This document shows, piece by piece, positions 1-6,207 of a stretch of 11,356 bases of DNA (position 1 is the first letter of the stretch; each line of letters starts with the position of its first letter). The stretch covers positions 1 to 11,356 of the forward strand of contig JASHPP010000059.1 of assembly GCA_030038035.1 (NCBI GenBank), in the 5' to 3' direction. The notes beneath the pieces were generated by a model. The model worked only from the letters and a program-made list of their open reading frames with translations. It did not search any database and was not told the origin of the DNA. Made by a program: the position numbers and the translations under genes. The DNA comes from Trebonia sp. GTDB taxonomy: Bacteria; Actinomycetota; Actinomycetes; Streptosporangiales; Streptosporangiaceae.

Positions 1-533
1 TCCCGCCAGGCGGTCAGGATCAGCCGGTCGATCTCCGTGGCCGCGTTGGACGGGGTCAGCCTGGCCTGCGCGGCGGTCACCTGCGCGAAGGCGCCGAGGA
101 AGCGGTCCCACGTCCCGTCGCCCGTCGTGTGGTGCATCCCCAGGCCCCGCTCGATCGACCTCAGCGGTATCGACCCGGCGATCAAGATCACCGGGACATG
201 CTCCGCGTAGGCGCCGGCGATCCCGTTGATCGCGCTCAGGGCACCGACGGCATTCGTCACGGTCACGGCGCCCATGCCAGCGAGCCGCGCGTAACCATCC
301 GCCGCGTAGGACGCGTTCAGCTCACTGCACGTGCCGACCCACCTCAGGTAGCCGCCGTCCTCGTTCTGCTGCAGCAGCTCGAGGTTGAAGTCACCCGGAA
401 CACCGAACAGGTGGCCGACGCCTGCCTCCTGAAGCCGGCGGAGCAGGAAATCCCCGACGGTCATTGTGCCGCTCTCGGCGCCTCGTCCCATCTGTCCGGA
501 TTTGTCACTCGCGCGCTCAGCTAGCGATGTCAT
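1..533 (-). CDS. ThDP-dependent decarboxylase, pyruvate/indolepyruvate decarboxylase type (N-terminal part; runs off the window)
   Basis: This is the N-terminal 177 codons of a thiamine-diphosphate enzyme that decarboxylates a 2-oxo acid, probably pyruvate or indolepyruvate, to an aldehyde in the cytoplasm. The ThDP-binding Pyr domain is plain: LFGVPGDFNLELL (residues 42-54), then CSELNASYAADGYAR (69-83), whose Glu71 is the family's cofactor-activating glutamate. ALSAINGIAGAYAEHVPVI (98-116) follows. MHHTTGDG (133-140) carries the two adjacent histidines (134, 135) that mark pyruvate/indolepyruvate decarboxylases and are absent from acetolactate synthases. The ATG at 533 is chosen because GGGGGAGG lies four bases upstream. 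Some 20 extra residues precede the usual start of homology, so the internal ATG at residue 24 is an alternative. The central and PP domains lie left of position 1, so substrate choice cannot be read. Confidence 0.9.
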   Translation of the reverse strand, partial: MTSLAERASDKSGQMGRGAESGTMTVGDFLLRRLQEAGVGHLFGVPGDFNLELLQQNEDGGYLRWVGTCSELNASYAADGYARLAGMGAVTVTNAVGALSAINGIAGAYAEHVPVILIAGSIPLRSIERGLGMHHTTGDGTWDRFLGAFAQVTAAQARLTPSNAATEIDRLILTAWR

Positions 534-815
534 GCTGCCTCCCCCGAGACCAGGTAGCTCCGTTTAGGACACCTGGCGCGTAAAAACCATTGCCCCCACG
601 CTGCCTCCTGAACCGCAAGTTGGCGGTCAGCGACAGCCACTTCCCCACGGTTCCCAAGCCCTCCCGGGTGCAAACAGGCGCTGGCCCTGGTTAGCCGCGC
701 TTCGCCTACTGGGCTGGGGCGCTCTTGCCCGGCGTGCGCTGCTGGAGTAGCCGGACTCCGCCTCGAGGCCTGGCGCGGTTATTCTGTTGCCGGGCGTGAG
801 AGGAGGCGGGCTGGG
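534..815. promoter_or_regulatory. Divergent intergenic region, decarboxylase / DUF6247-like gene
   Basis: I see no credible gene in these 282 bases. They must hold promoters in both directions. The decarboxylase leader contains an inverted repeat, CCAGGT at 550-555 and ACCTGG at 571-576, 15 bases apart and 17 bases upstream of the start codon. It could be an operator or an RNA stem. No -35/-10 pair close to the sigma-70 consensus is convincing on either strand. Confidence 0.35.
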
Positions 816-1169
816 ATGACTGCTGAGTACCCGCAGGGTGACGAGCCGCTGATTCCCATGCCCGCCCTGTCGCTCCCCGCCCTGCGACAGGCGATCGCCG
901 CGGTCGCGCCGTCCCGGCTGCCGGAGTTCTTCCAGGAAATCCAGGACGCCTTCACCCAGGCGGGGGACGAGGACAGTGTCTTCCCCATCCGCCACTTCTA
1001 CCAGCGCTGGGGCGCTGCCATCGCCATCGGGCGGCGACCCTCGGTCGCCGCCCGGCTCCACGCTGCCGAACGAGCCCTCGCCGACCCTGACCCCGCTGTG
1101 CGGGACCAGGCGGTTAGGGAAGCCGCCGAGATCGTCCAAGCGGCCTACCGCGAGGTCGCGGGTGATTGA
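816..1169 (+). CDS. Small DUF6247-like protein, function unknown
   Basis: A 117-residue soluble protein with no signal peptide or membrane segment. The body (LPALRQAIAAVAPSRLPEFF, then FPIRHFYQRWGAAIAIGRRP, then an Ala/Glu/Arg-rich C-terminal helix) matches my recollection of the actinobacterial DUF6247 family, which is small, all-helical and uncharacterised. Some DUF6247 members sit beside toxin-like genes, which makes an antitoxin-like role thinkable. No toxin partner is visible here: the next gene is on the other strand and encodes a membrane protein. The start is firm: AGGAGG at 801-806 lies nine bases before the ATG. The family name is from memory and was not checked. Confidence 0.75.
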   Translation: MTAEYPQGDEPLIPMPALSLPALRQAIAAVAPSRLPEFFQEIQDAFTQAGDEDSVFPIRHFYQRWGAAIAIGRRPSVAARLHAAERALADPDPAVRDQAVREAAEIVQAAYREVAGD

Positions 1170-1287
1170 CACTGGGAACCCGTCACCGAACGCGTGGTTT
1201 CATCCGGGTGCCTGGATCGGCTAATCCAAGCAGCCACAGAAGCTTCTCGTCAGCGCCGCTATGCGGCAGGCTTGGCGTCCCCGGGGC

Positions 1288-1635
1288 TCAGCGGAGCCTG
1301 GCGTCCTTGAATGCGCCGTTCACCTGTCGCTCAGTCATCCACCTGGACACGAACTCCGCCAGCTGCCGGTGCGTCAGGTCCGGTGACGGCTGCCCCGGAG
1401 GCTCCTGCGGCTGCTGGCGCGGCGCCGTCTTCGGCATCGCCTTGGCGATCTTCATGCCCACGCCGATGAGAGGCACCACGGCGGCGATGACCATGCAGCC
1501 CCCGACGTCGACCCAGACCGGATGGACCTGCACCTCCGTACCGCCGCGGTAACTGTATGCCGCAGAGATGAGTTCGCCCCCTGCCACGAACACGGCGAGC
1601 GAGACCAAGCCCATCACCCAGTGGCGGATCTTCAT
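1288..1635 (-). CDS. Small two-TM membrane protein, hypothetical
   Basis: A 115-residue protein I do not recognise. It has a short basic N-terminus (MKIRHW), a hydrophobic segment at about residues 6-26, a short loop, and a second segment at about 46-63. A Pro/Gln-rich linker (68-87) leads to a charged helical tail, LTHRQLAEFVSRWMTERQVN (87-106), ending at DARLR. By the positive-inside rule, both ends are probably cytoplasmic with a roughly 20-residue outer loop. The frame is open up to 1749. I chose the ATG at 1635 because AAGGGGG lies upstream at usable spacing and the first membrane segment then follows at once; the preceding 38 codons look like translated leader. It converges on the DUF6247-like gene and lies downstream of the tRNA on the same strand. 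No function is assigned. Confidence 0.6.
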   Translation of the reverse strand: MKIRHWVMGLVSLAVFVAGGELISAAYSYRGGTEVQVHPVWVDVGGCMVIAAVVPLIGVGMKIAKAMPKTAPRQQPQEPPGQPSPDLTHRQLAEFVSRWMTERQVNGAFKDARLR

Positions 1636-1820
1636 CGTCGCCGCCCCCTTACCGCGAGGCTCTGGATACCCCTGGTAACGCGTCGCCCCCCGGGACGGTT
1701 CACCGCCCGTCACAGGCAGGTCCACTGCGCCTCGAGCTTCGTCTTGCACGTCTTCCTGAACCGGATCGCCGGTCTGCGAACCGGTCCACGGATCCTGGGA
1801 GATGCACAGAAAACTGCCGG

Positions 1821-1894
1821 TGGGGCGGCTGGGGATCGAACCCAGGACCGGCGGATTATGAGTCCGCTGCTCTGACCGGCTGAGCTACCGCCCC
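1821..1894 (-). tRNA. tRNA with CAU anticodon (tRNA-Ile2 or elongator tRNA-Met)
   Basis: A complete 74-nt cloverleaf. The 7-bp acceptor pairs GGGGCGG with CCGCCCC, discriminator A. The D arm is GCTC/GAGC, the anticodon stem GCGGA/TCCGC has loop CTCATAA, and the T arm CTGGG/CCCAG has loop TTCGATC. CCA is not encoded; the next bases are CCG. The anticodon is CAU. Initiator tRNA is unlikely because the acceptor is fully paired at position 1 and the anticodon stem lacks three G:C pairs next to the loop. Of the two remaining options, the AGAGCAG D-arm edge and CGGTC variable loop look more like the bacterial lysidine-type tRNA-Ile2 sequences I remember than tRNA-Met. Automated callers would probably label it tRNA-Met. 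Confidence 0.95.
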
Positions 1895-1931
1895 GTGCCT
1901 GGCGCAAGATTACCTGACCCGCCCGTGGCGG

Positions 1932-2945
1932 CTAGCCGATCACCGCGTCCGTGTCCCGGCGGGCCTCGACGTAGATCGTGCCGCCGGACCGTGCCGCCAC
2001 CTCGATGGCGGACCCGACCAGGGCCACGGGAAGCACGGCCGCGGCCGCCGCAAGCGCATACAGGCGGAAGGCGGGGCTCTGCGGCGCCTGGCGCGCCGCG
2101 CTGCGGCGGATGGCGTCGTAGAGATCGGGGTGGCCGGGAAGCCGGCCCACCAGACCGTGCAGCCAGCCGAACAGCACCTGACCGCCGCGCAGGTAGCTTA
2201 CCCGCTCGACCCGGAACCCCAGGGCCGCGAGCTGGGACAGCAGCGCCTGGGGGCTGATGTGGACCAGGTGGCGGGGCAGGTCGAGCGCGAGCCAGCGGTC
2301 GCCGAACACCCGGGCCTGCAGGCTCGTCGCGTTGGGCACGGCGACGACGAGCACCCCGCCGGGGACGACGAGATCCGCCGCGTGCCGCAGTGCCCGGACC
2401 GGCTGGCGCAGGTGCTCAAGTGAGTGCCAGAAGACGACAGCGGACCAGGCGCCGGTCATGTCCTCAAGCTCGACGTCGCGCACGTGCGGGTGGGACCCGG
2501 ACGCGTAGGGATCGACGCCCACCGCCTCCCGGCCATGCCGGCGGAAGGCCCCGACGAGCGTCCCGTCGCCGGCTCCCACGTCAAGGACGGGCCCTTCCGG
2601 CAGCACCCGGTGCAGGCGGCTGGCGAGGGTGGACCGGGTGTGCTTGAGCACCTTGTCGCCCAGGCCGGAGAACCGTCCCGCCGCGGGGCGGTACCAGAGC
2701 GCGTACGCCTGCGCCAGCTGCTGCTCGCTTGGCCATGGCGAGGTCGTGGCCACGCCGCACCGCGCACACAGGATCCGCCCGGGCCGGTGCTCGTCATCGC
2801 CGCCGAAGCGGCGCCCGCACCAGGCGCACTCGGTCGCGGCGGGTGCCGCGGTCCGCGAATACGCCACCGCGGCGGCGACCTGCCGTGGCGAATCCCCTCG
2901 GCTCGCGCCCGACGCAGGGCGCACAGCCGGTTCTGCGGATGACAA
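1932..2945 (-). CDS. Class I SAM-dependent methyltransferase with N-terminal zinc ribbon and C-terminal hydrophobic segment
   Basis: This 337-residue protein probably methylates a sugar or glycan intermediate at the inner face of the membrane. After a variable 35-residue leader comes a four-cysteine zinc ribbon, CAWC (40-43) and CARC (60-63). The SAM-binding Rossmann fold follows: motif I LDVGAGDG (121-128), acidic end of strand 2 VGVDP (142-146), and FWHSLEH (172-178), the Methyltransf_23-type post-II motif. WLALDLPRHLVH (218-229) is typical of polysaccharide-linked members. Residues about 296-317 are hydrophobic, so the C-terminus may sit at the membrane. The start is a TTG with AAGGGG nine bases upstream; the GTG at codon 8 is an alternative. 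It lies 51 bases downstream of the EamA-type gene, across a strong palindrome, and is probably co-transcribed with it. The substrate is unknown. Confidence 0.87.
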   Translation of the reverse strand: MSSAEPAVRPASGASRGDSPRQVAAAVAYSRTAAPAATECAWCGRRFGGDDEHRPGRILCARCGVATTSPWPSEQQLAQAYALWYRPAAGRFSGLGDKVLKHTRSTLASRLHRVLPEGPVLDVGAGDGTLVGAFRRHGREAVGVDPYASGSHPHVRDVELEDMTGAWSAVVFWHSLEHLRQPVRALRHAADLVVPGGVLVVAVPNATSLQARVFGDRWLALDLPRHLVHISPQALLSQLAALGFRVERVSYLRGGQVLFGWLHGLVGRLPGHPDLYDAIRRSAARQAPQSPAFRLYALAAAAAVLPVALVGSAIEVAARSGGTIYVEARRDTDAVIG

Positions 2946-2969
2946 ATGGATCAGCCCCTTGACTCATCG

Positions 2970-2997
2970 GTCCGCCGCCCTGGCCAGGGCGGCGGAC
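2970..2997 (-). terminator. 28-bp perfect palindrome between the EamA-type and methyltransferase genes (terminator or attenuator candidate)
   Basis: Arms GTCCGCCGCCC and GGGCGGCGGAC flank a TGGCCA centre, itself self-complementary. The arm at 2997 overlaps the stop codon of the EamA-type gene, and the methyltransferase SD lies about 10 bases past the other end. There is no U-tract, so this is not a classic rho-independent terminator. It could be a U-less actinobacterial terminator, a partial attenuator, or an mRNA-stabilising stem that sets the ratio of the two proteins. Confidence 0.6.
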
Positions 2998-3431
2998 TAC
3001 GGTTTGGACAGCACCACGATGACCAGTCCCGACACGACCAGCAGCGAGCCTGCCCAGGTCAGCAGGTTGGCTCGCTCGTGCAGGACGAGGATGCTGGCGA
3101 TCAGGATCACGATGTAGCCGAGCGCGTTGAACGGATAGGCGACGCTCAGCGGAAGCCGGGACAGCGCGCCGAGCCACGCGACGGCGGAGACCGCGAACAC
3201 CACGAGCCCGAGCAGTACCCAGGGCGTGGTCGCCGCGGCCACCACGAGCGACCCGCCCGAGCCGCGCGCCCGGGCGGTGGCGAGTTGCATGCCGTGCTTG
3301 AGCATGAGCTGCCCGCTGGCCGCGGCGATCACGGCGAACAGCACAAGCAGCAGGCTTCCCGCGGTCAACCGATGCCTCCTTCCCGGATGTTCCGGAGCGA
3401 CCCGGGCTTCCAGGTCAAGTGACTTCGGCAT
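2997..3431 (-). CDS. Small four-TM EamA/SMR-type transporter (ArnE-like flippase subunit candidate)
   Basis: At 144 residues this is half the size of a ten-TM EamA permease and fits the small multidrug resistance/ArnE-ArnF architecture. After a basic, hydrophilic N-terminus of about 23 residues come four membrane segments: about 24-45, 70-90, 96-117 and 123-142. The family signature is in TM3 and the turn after it: LSVAYPFNALGYIVI (95-109), HER (118-120), then GSLLVVSGLVIVVL (128-141). Such proteins act as dimers. ArnE/F-type members move polyprenyl-phosphate-linked sugars across the membrane; others export small cations. The upstream polyprenyl-P-sugar-type GT2 and the divergent GT-C-like protein favour the flippase reading, by inference. 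The ATG start has GGAGGGG upstream. It follows the GT2 gene after 42 bases, consistent with an operon. Confidence 0.82.
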   Translation of the reverse strand: MPKSLDLEARVAPEHPGRRHRLTAGSLLLVLFAVIAAASGQLMLKHGMQLATARARGSGGSLVVAAATTPWVLLGLVVFAVSAVAWLGALSRLPLSVAYPFNALGYIVILIASILVLHERANLLTWAGSLLVVSGLVIVVLSKP

Positions 3432-3473
3432 TCGCCGTCACTCCCCTCCAGGGCCGAGGTCCCAGCAGCTAAC

Positions 3474-4283
3474 TTACGGGGTCGCCCGCCGACCCGGGTC
3501 CGCCGCCTGCCCGCGGGCCACCGGGGCAGGCAGTTGTTCCACCTCGAAGTCGAGGTAGTCGCGGCGCCGGAGGCCGTGCTGGCTGAGCCGGTAGTCTACG
3601 CAGGTGCGCAGCACGCCGAGGCCGTAGCGGATGCTCCTGGTCAGGTTGATCGACGACGAGTCGGTCGCGTAGCGGGTCGGGCACGAGACTTCGCCGATCC
3701 GGGCGCCTGCCGTGACGGCCTGGGCGATGATCTGGTTGTCGAAGACGAAATCGTCGGAGTTGCGCTCGATCGGCAGGCTGTTGAGCAGCGGGGCGCTGAA
3801 GGCGCGCAGGCCGGTGTGGTACTCCGACAGCTTCTGGCGAAGCGCGATGTTCTCCACGAACGTCAGGCACCTGTTCGAGACGTACTTGTAGCGGGGCATG
3901 CCGCGGGCGACGGAGTTCTGCGCGAGGATGCGGGATCCGAGCACCATGTCGTACTCGCCGTAGGCGATCATCGACGCCATCGCGGGAACGAGCCGTGGCG
4001 AGTACTGGTAGTCGGGGTGCACCATGACGACGACGTCGGCGCCGAGTTCGAGTGCCCGCCGGTAGCACGTCTTCTGGTTCCCCCCGTATCCCTTGTTGCG
4101 CTCGTGGCAGATCGGCACCAGGCCGAGTTCACGGGCGAGCGCGACAGTCCGGTCGCTGCTCGCGTCGTCGACGAGCACCACCTCGTCAATGAGGTCGCGG
4201 TCAAGCTCCGCCACCGTGCGCGAAAGGGTCGACGCCGCGTTATAGGCGGGTAGCACGACGCTTATCCGGCGGGAATTTATCAC
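3474..4283 (-). CDS. GT2-family glycosyltransferase, DPM1/polyprenyl-phosphate-sugar-synthase-like
   Basis: A 269-residue GT-A-fold enzyme that probably transfers a sugar from a nucleotide donor to a polyprenyl phosphate or other membrane acceptor. Visible motifs: VVLPAYNAASTL (9-20); VLVDDASSDRT (36-46), the nucleotide-binding DDxSxDxT; NKGYGGNQKT (63-72); and MVHPDYQYSP (87-96), which stands where most GT2 enzymes have a DxD-type DADxQ. SEYHTGLRAF (153-162), SDDFVFDNQ (176-184) and CPTRY (201-205) follow. There is no C-terminal membrane segment, so it resembles soluble DPM1 rather than GtrB or ArnC; the last 20 residues are disordered-looking. The His-Pro-Asp form recurs, as I recall, in a bacterial subfamily with the same downstream motifs, so I read it as lineage-specific. 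The start is GTG with no SD, directly behind a -10 box, which indicates leaderless translation. Confidence 0.87.
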   Translation of the reverse strand: MINSRRISVVLPAYNAASTLSRTVAELDRDLIDEVVLVDDASSDRTVALARELGLVPICHERNKGYGGNQKTCYRRALELGADVVVMVHPDYQYSPRLVPAMASMIAYGEYDMVLGSRILAQNSVARGMPRYKYVSNRCLTFVENIALRQKLSEYHTGLRAFSAPLLNSLPIERNSDDFVFDNQIIAQAVTAGARIGEVSCPTRYATDSSSINLTRSIRYGLGVLRTCVDYRLSQHGLRRRDYLDFEVEQLPAPVARGQAADPGRRATP

Positions 4284-4318
4284 GAACGCAGTATATGGAC
4301 TTGTGGATAGGGCGATTG
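4284..4318 (-). promoter_or_regulatory. Promoter of the GT2 operon, giving a leaderless transcript
   Basis: On the minus strand TATACT occupies 4295-4290. Six bases (GCGTTC) separate it from the GTG at 4283-4281, so a transcript starting 7 bases after the -10 box would begin at the start codon. No SD is present. No clear TTGACA-like -35 is seen around 4313-4319, so an alternative sigma factor or activator may be used. Confidence 0.55.
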
Positions 4319-4518
4319 CCGTATCTTCGAAGCGCGGCGGCCAGGCCGCCGCGAATCTTCAGGAATGCTTTAGTCACGTCGCTGCTGGCAGCCGCCCTGC
4401 GGCGGGACGCGGCGCGGGTAAAATCCGTCGTGTCTGTGCGGAGCACTGGGAGTTTGCATATGACGGTTCTGAGGATTTCCGCCACAGTTCCTGAGAATCG
4501 CGAGAAGGAGAGCAGCGC
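4296..4518 (+). promoter_or_regulatory. Leader and promoter region of the GT-C/rml operon
   Basis: This stretch holds no gene. It must contain the promoter of the rightward glycan operon. TAAAAT at 4419-4424 is a possible -10 box, which would give a leader of roughly 90 bases, but no good -35 lies 17 bases upstream. AAGGAG at 4505-4510, eight bases before the ATG, is the ribosome binding site. The region is somewhat A+T-richer than its flanks. Confidence 0.35.
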
Positions 4519-6186
4519 ATGCACTCCGGCGAGCGGCGCCACGACAGCCCTGAGCTGATGACCGCCCAGGGGGCGCCGCCCGCCGGCCAGGCCGGGCAAG
4601 CCGGGCAAGCCGGGCAAGCCGGGCGCCCGGAGCGCGCGCGGGCGCACCCCGCGGCGCGCCGCTGGGGGGCCGCGGCGGCGTGGGCCGTCGCCGCCCTGGC
4701 GCTGTACGCGTTCGTCGCGCGGATCTCGTTCGGGGCGCGGATCAGCTCAGACGGCGCCAACAGCGCCCTGCAAGCCTGGGACCTCATACACGGTCATCTC
4801 CTGCTGCACGGCTGGCACCTCGGAGACGCGACGTTCTACGCCTTCGAACTGCCGCTGAACGGGATCATCCAGCTGCTGGCCGGATTCGGTGACGCGGCCG
4901 CCCACCTTTCCTCCGCGCTCGTGTACCTGATCGTCGCCGGCTGCGCCGTGGCCGTCGCCGTGACCGGGAGCCGCGGGCCCGCCAGGGCGGTGCGCGCGGC
5001 GGTGGTGATCGCCATCCTCGCCGCGCCGCTGCTGACGACCGCGACCGTGTGGCTGCTGCTCGAGGAACCCGATCACGTCGGGACCACGGTCTTCATCCTC
5101 GTGCCCGTCCTGCTGATCGACCGTGCGCCTGACCGGTGGTTCACCGCGCCGCTGCTGTGCGTGATCCTGTGCGCCGGGCAGCTGAGCGACCTCACAGTTC
5201 GCTACGTGGCGGTCCCCGCCGTCGTGGTCGTCTGCGGCTACCGGGTGCTGGCCAGCAGGAAACTGCGCTCGGGCGACGCCGCGAGCGCCCTGGCCGCGGC
5301 GGTGTCCGTGCCGCTGGAATCCGCGCTGCGCGCGATGATGGCCAAGCTGGGCGGGTTCATCATGGTCCAGCCGCGGACACGGCTGTCGTCGCCGCGGCTG
5401 TGGGCCCAGCACGCGTCGGTAACCTGGCAGAACGTGCGCGTGTTGTTCGGCACGGTCGGCGGGCCGACCACCAAGCTGGGCACCGCGGGCGCCGTTTTCG
5501 CGCTGGTCTGCCTGGTGGCCGCGATCGCCGGCCTCGGGCGGGTGGCCTGGACCTGGCGCAGGGCGAGCCGGGCCGAGCAGCTGCTCGCCGCCGTGATCGT
5601 GCTCAACGTCGGCACGTACCTGATCTCCGTGCTGGTGCTGCCCGTCAATTTCCGTGAGCTCGCCGCGACGCTGCCGTGCGGCGCGGTGCTCGCGGCGCGG
5701 GCGTGCGTGCCCGCGCGGATCACCTCCCGCCTGCGCGCCGGCGTGGCGGCGGCCGCGACAGGGCTCGTCGCGCTGCTCCCGCTGGCGACCGCGGCCACGC
5801 AGCCCCCGCTGTCGCCGGCCACCGCGCCGCTGGCAAGCTGGCTGGAAGCACACGGCCTCAGGTACGGCGTGGCCGGGTACTGGGACGCGTCGGTCACCAC
5901 GCTGCAGTCCGGGAACAGGGTGCAGATACGCGCCGTCGACCTGCACAAGCACGTCAACGCTCCCGGGTGGAACATCAACATTCCCGGCTGGGAGGACAAC
6001 GCCTTGTGGTACAACCCGGCCAGGTACGACGCGACGTTCGCGGTGGCCGACGTCAAGGGCCGCTACCCGGCGACCGCGTTCGAGCAGTTCTTCGGCAAGC
6101 CTGCGCACACGTACCGGGTGGCCGGCTGGCTCGTCCTCGTTTACCGGACGAACCTGCTGCGGAAGGTCCTGCCCATACTGCCGTAA
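4519..6186 (+). CDS. Large integral membrane protein, GT-C glycosyltransferase-like
   Basis: A 555-residue polytopic protein. After a hydrophilic N-terminus with a Gly-Gln-Ala repeat (23-35) comes TM1 (about 49-68), then an extracytoplasmic loop: SSDGANSALQAWDLIHGHLLLHGW (76-99) with Asp78, and TFYAFELPLNGI (105-116) with Glu110. An acidic residue in the loop after TM1 is the usual catalytic position in GT-C enzymes such as ArnT and PMT, and the layout resembles actinobacterial GT-C-like proteins I remember. Further hydrophobic segments lie at about 129-149, 158-180, 189-202, 208-242, 320-340, 354-375 and 384-425. A soluble domain (about 430-540, rich in Trp, Asn and Tyr) is probably outside. 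It leads the rml genes by 21 bases and may use a lipid-linked or rhamnose-derived sugar. It is long compared with a simple permease, and no transporter motif is seen. SD-supported ATG; enzymatic role inferred. Confidence 0.72.
   Translation: MHSGERRHDSPELMTAQGAPPAGQAGQAGQAGQAGRPERARAHPAARRWGAAAAWAVAALALYAFVARISFGARISSDGANSALQAWDLIHGHLLLHGWHLGDATFYAFELPLNGIIQLLAGFGDAAAHLSSALVYLIVAGCAVAVAVTGSRGPARAVRAAVVIAILAAPLLTTATVWLLLEEPDHVGTTVFILVPVLLIDRAPDRWFTAPLLCVILCAGQLSDLTVRYVAVPAVVVVCGYRVLASRKLRSGDAASALAAAVSVPLESALRAMMAKLGGFIMVQPRTRLSSPRLWAQHASVTWQNVRVLFGTVGGPTTKLGTAGAVFALVCLVAAIAGLGRVAWTWRRASRAEQLLAAVIVLNVGTYLISVLVLPVNFRELAATLPCGAVLAARACVPARITSRLRAGVAAAATGLVALLPLATAATQPPLSPATAPLASWLEAHGLRYGVAGYWDASVTTLQSGNRVQIRAVDLHKHVNAPGWNINIPGWEDNALWYNPARYDATFAVADVKGRYPATAFEQFFGKPAHTYRVAGWLVLVYRTNLLRKVLPILP
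4582..4626 (+). repeat. Five tandem 9-bp units in the GT-C-like gene
   Basis: Three exact GCCGGGCAA units (4591-4599, 4600-4608, 4609-4617) are flanked by degenerate copies at 4582-4590 and 4618-4626. They keep the reading frame and encode a Gly-Gln-Ala run in the cytoplasmic N-terminal tail. Copy number may vary between strains by slippage without changing frame. Confidence 0.9.
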
Positions 6187-6207
6187 ACCCCCGGGGAAGG
6201 CACTACC

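Noticed and set aside
627..1172. 181-codon minus-strand frame opposite the DUF6247-like gene
   Set aside because: Its translation is Arg/Gly/Pro-rich low-complexity with no family resemblance. The plus-strand gene has a strong SD and a recognisable product.
1213..1267. Two small stems (TGGAT/ATCCA and GCCGC/GCGGC) in the convergent gap after the DUF6247-like gene
   Set aside because: Stems of five base pairs without a U-tract are expected by chance at this G+C content. A terminator is likely needed here but is not demonstrated.
1636..1749. Upstream extension of the two-TM protein to 1749
   Set aside because: The extra 38 codons show no membrane or signal character, while the ATG at 1635 has an SD and directly precedes the first hydrophobic segment.
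4302..4310. DnaA-box-like sequence TGTGGATAG between the divergent operons
   Set aside because: A single near-match without clustering, an A+T-rich unwinding element or dnaA/dnaN neighbours does not make an origin.
4747..6108. 453-codon minus-strand frame across the GT-C-like gene
   Set aside because: It is an antisense shadow rich in Arg, Gly, His and Gln, a result of high-GC codon use. The plus strand has membrane segments and an SD.
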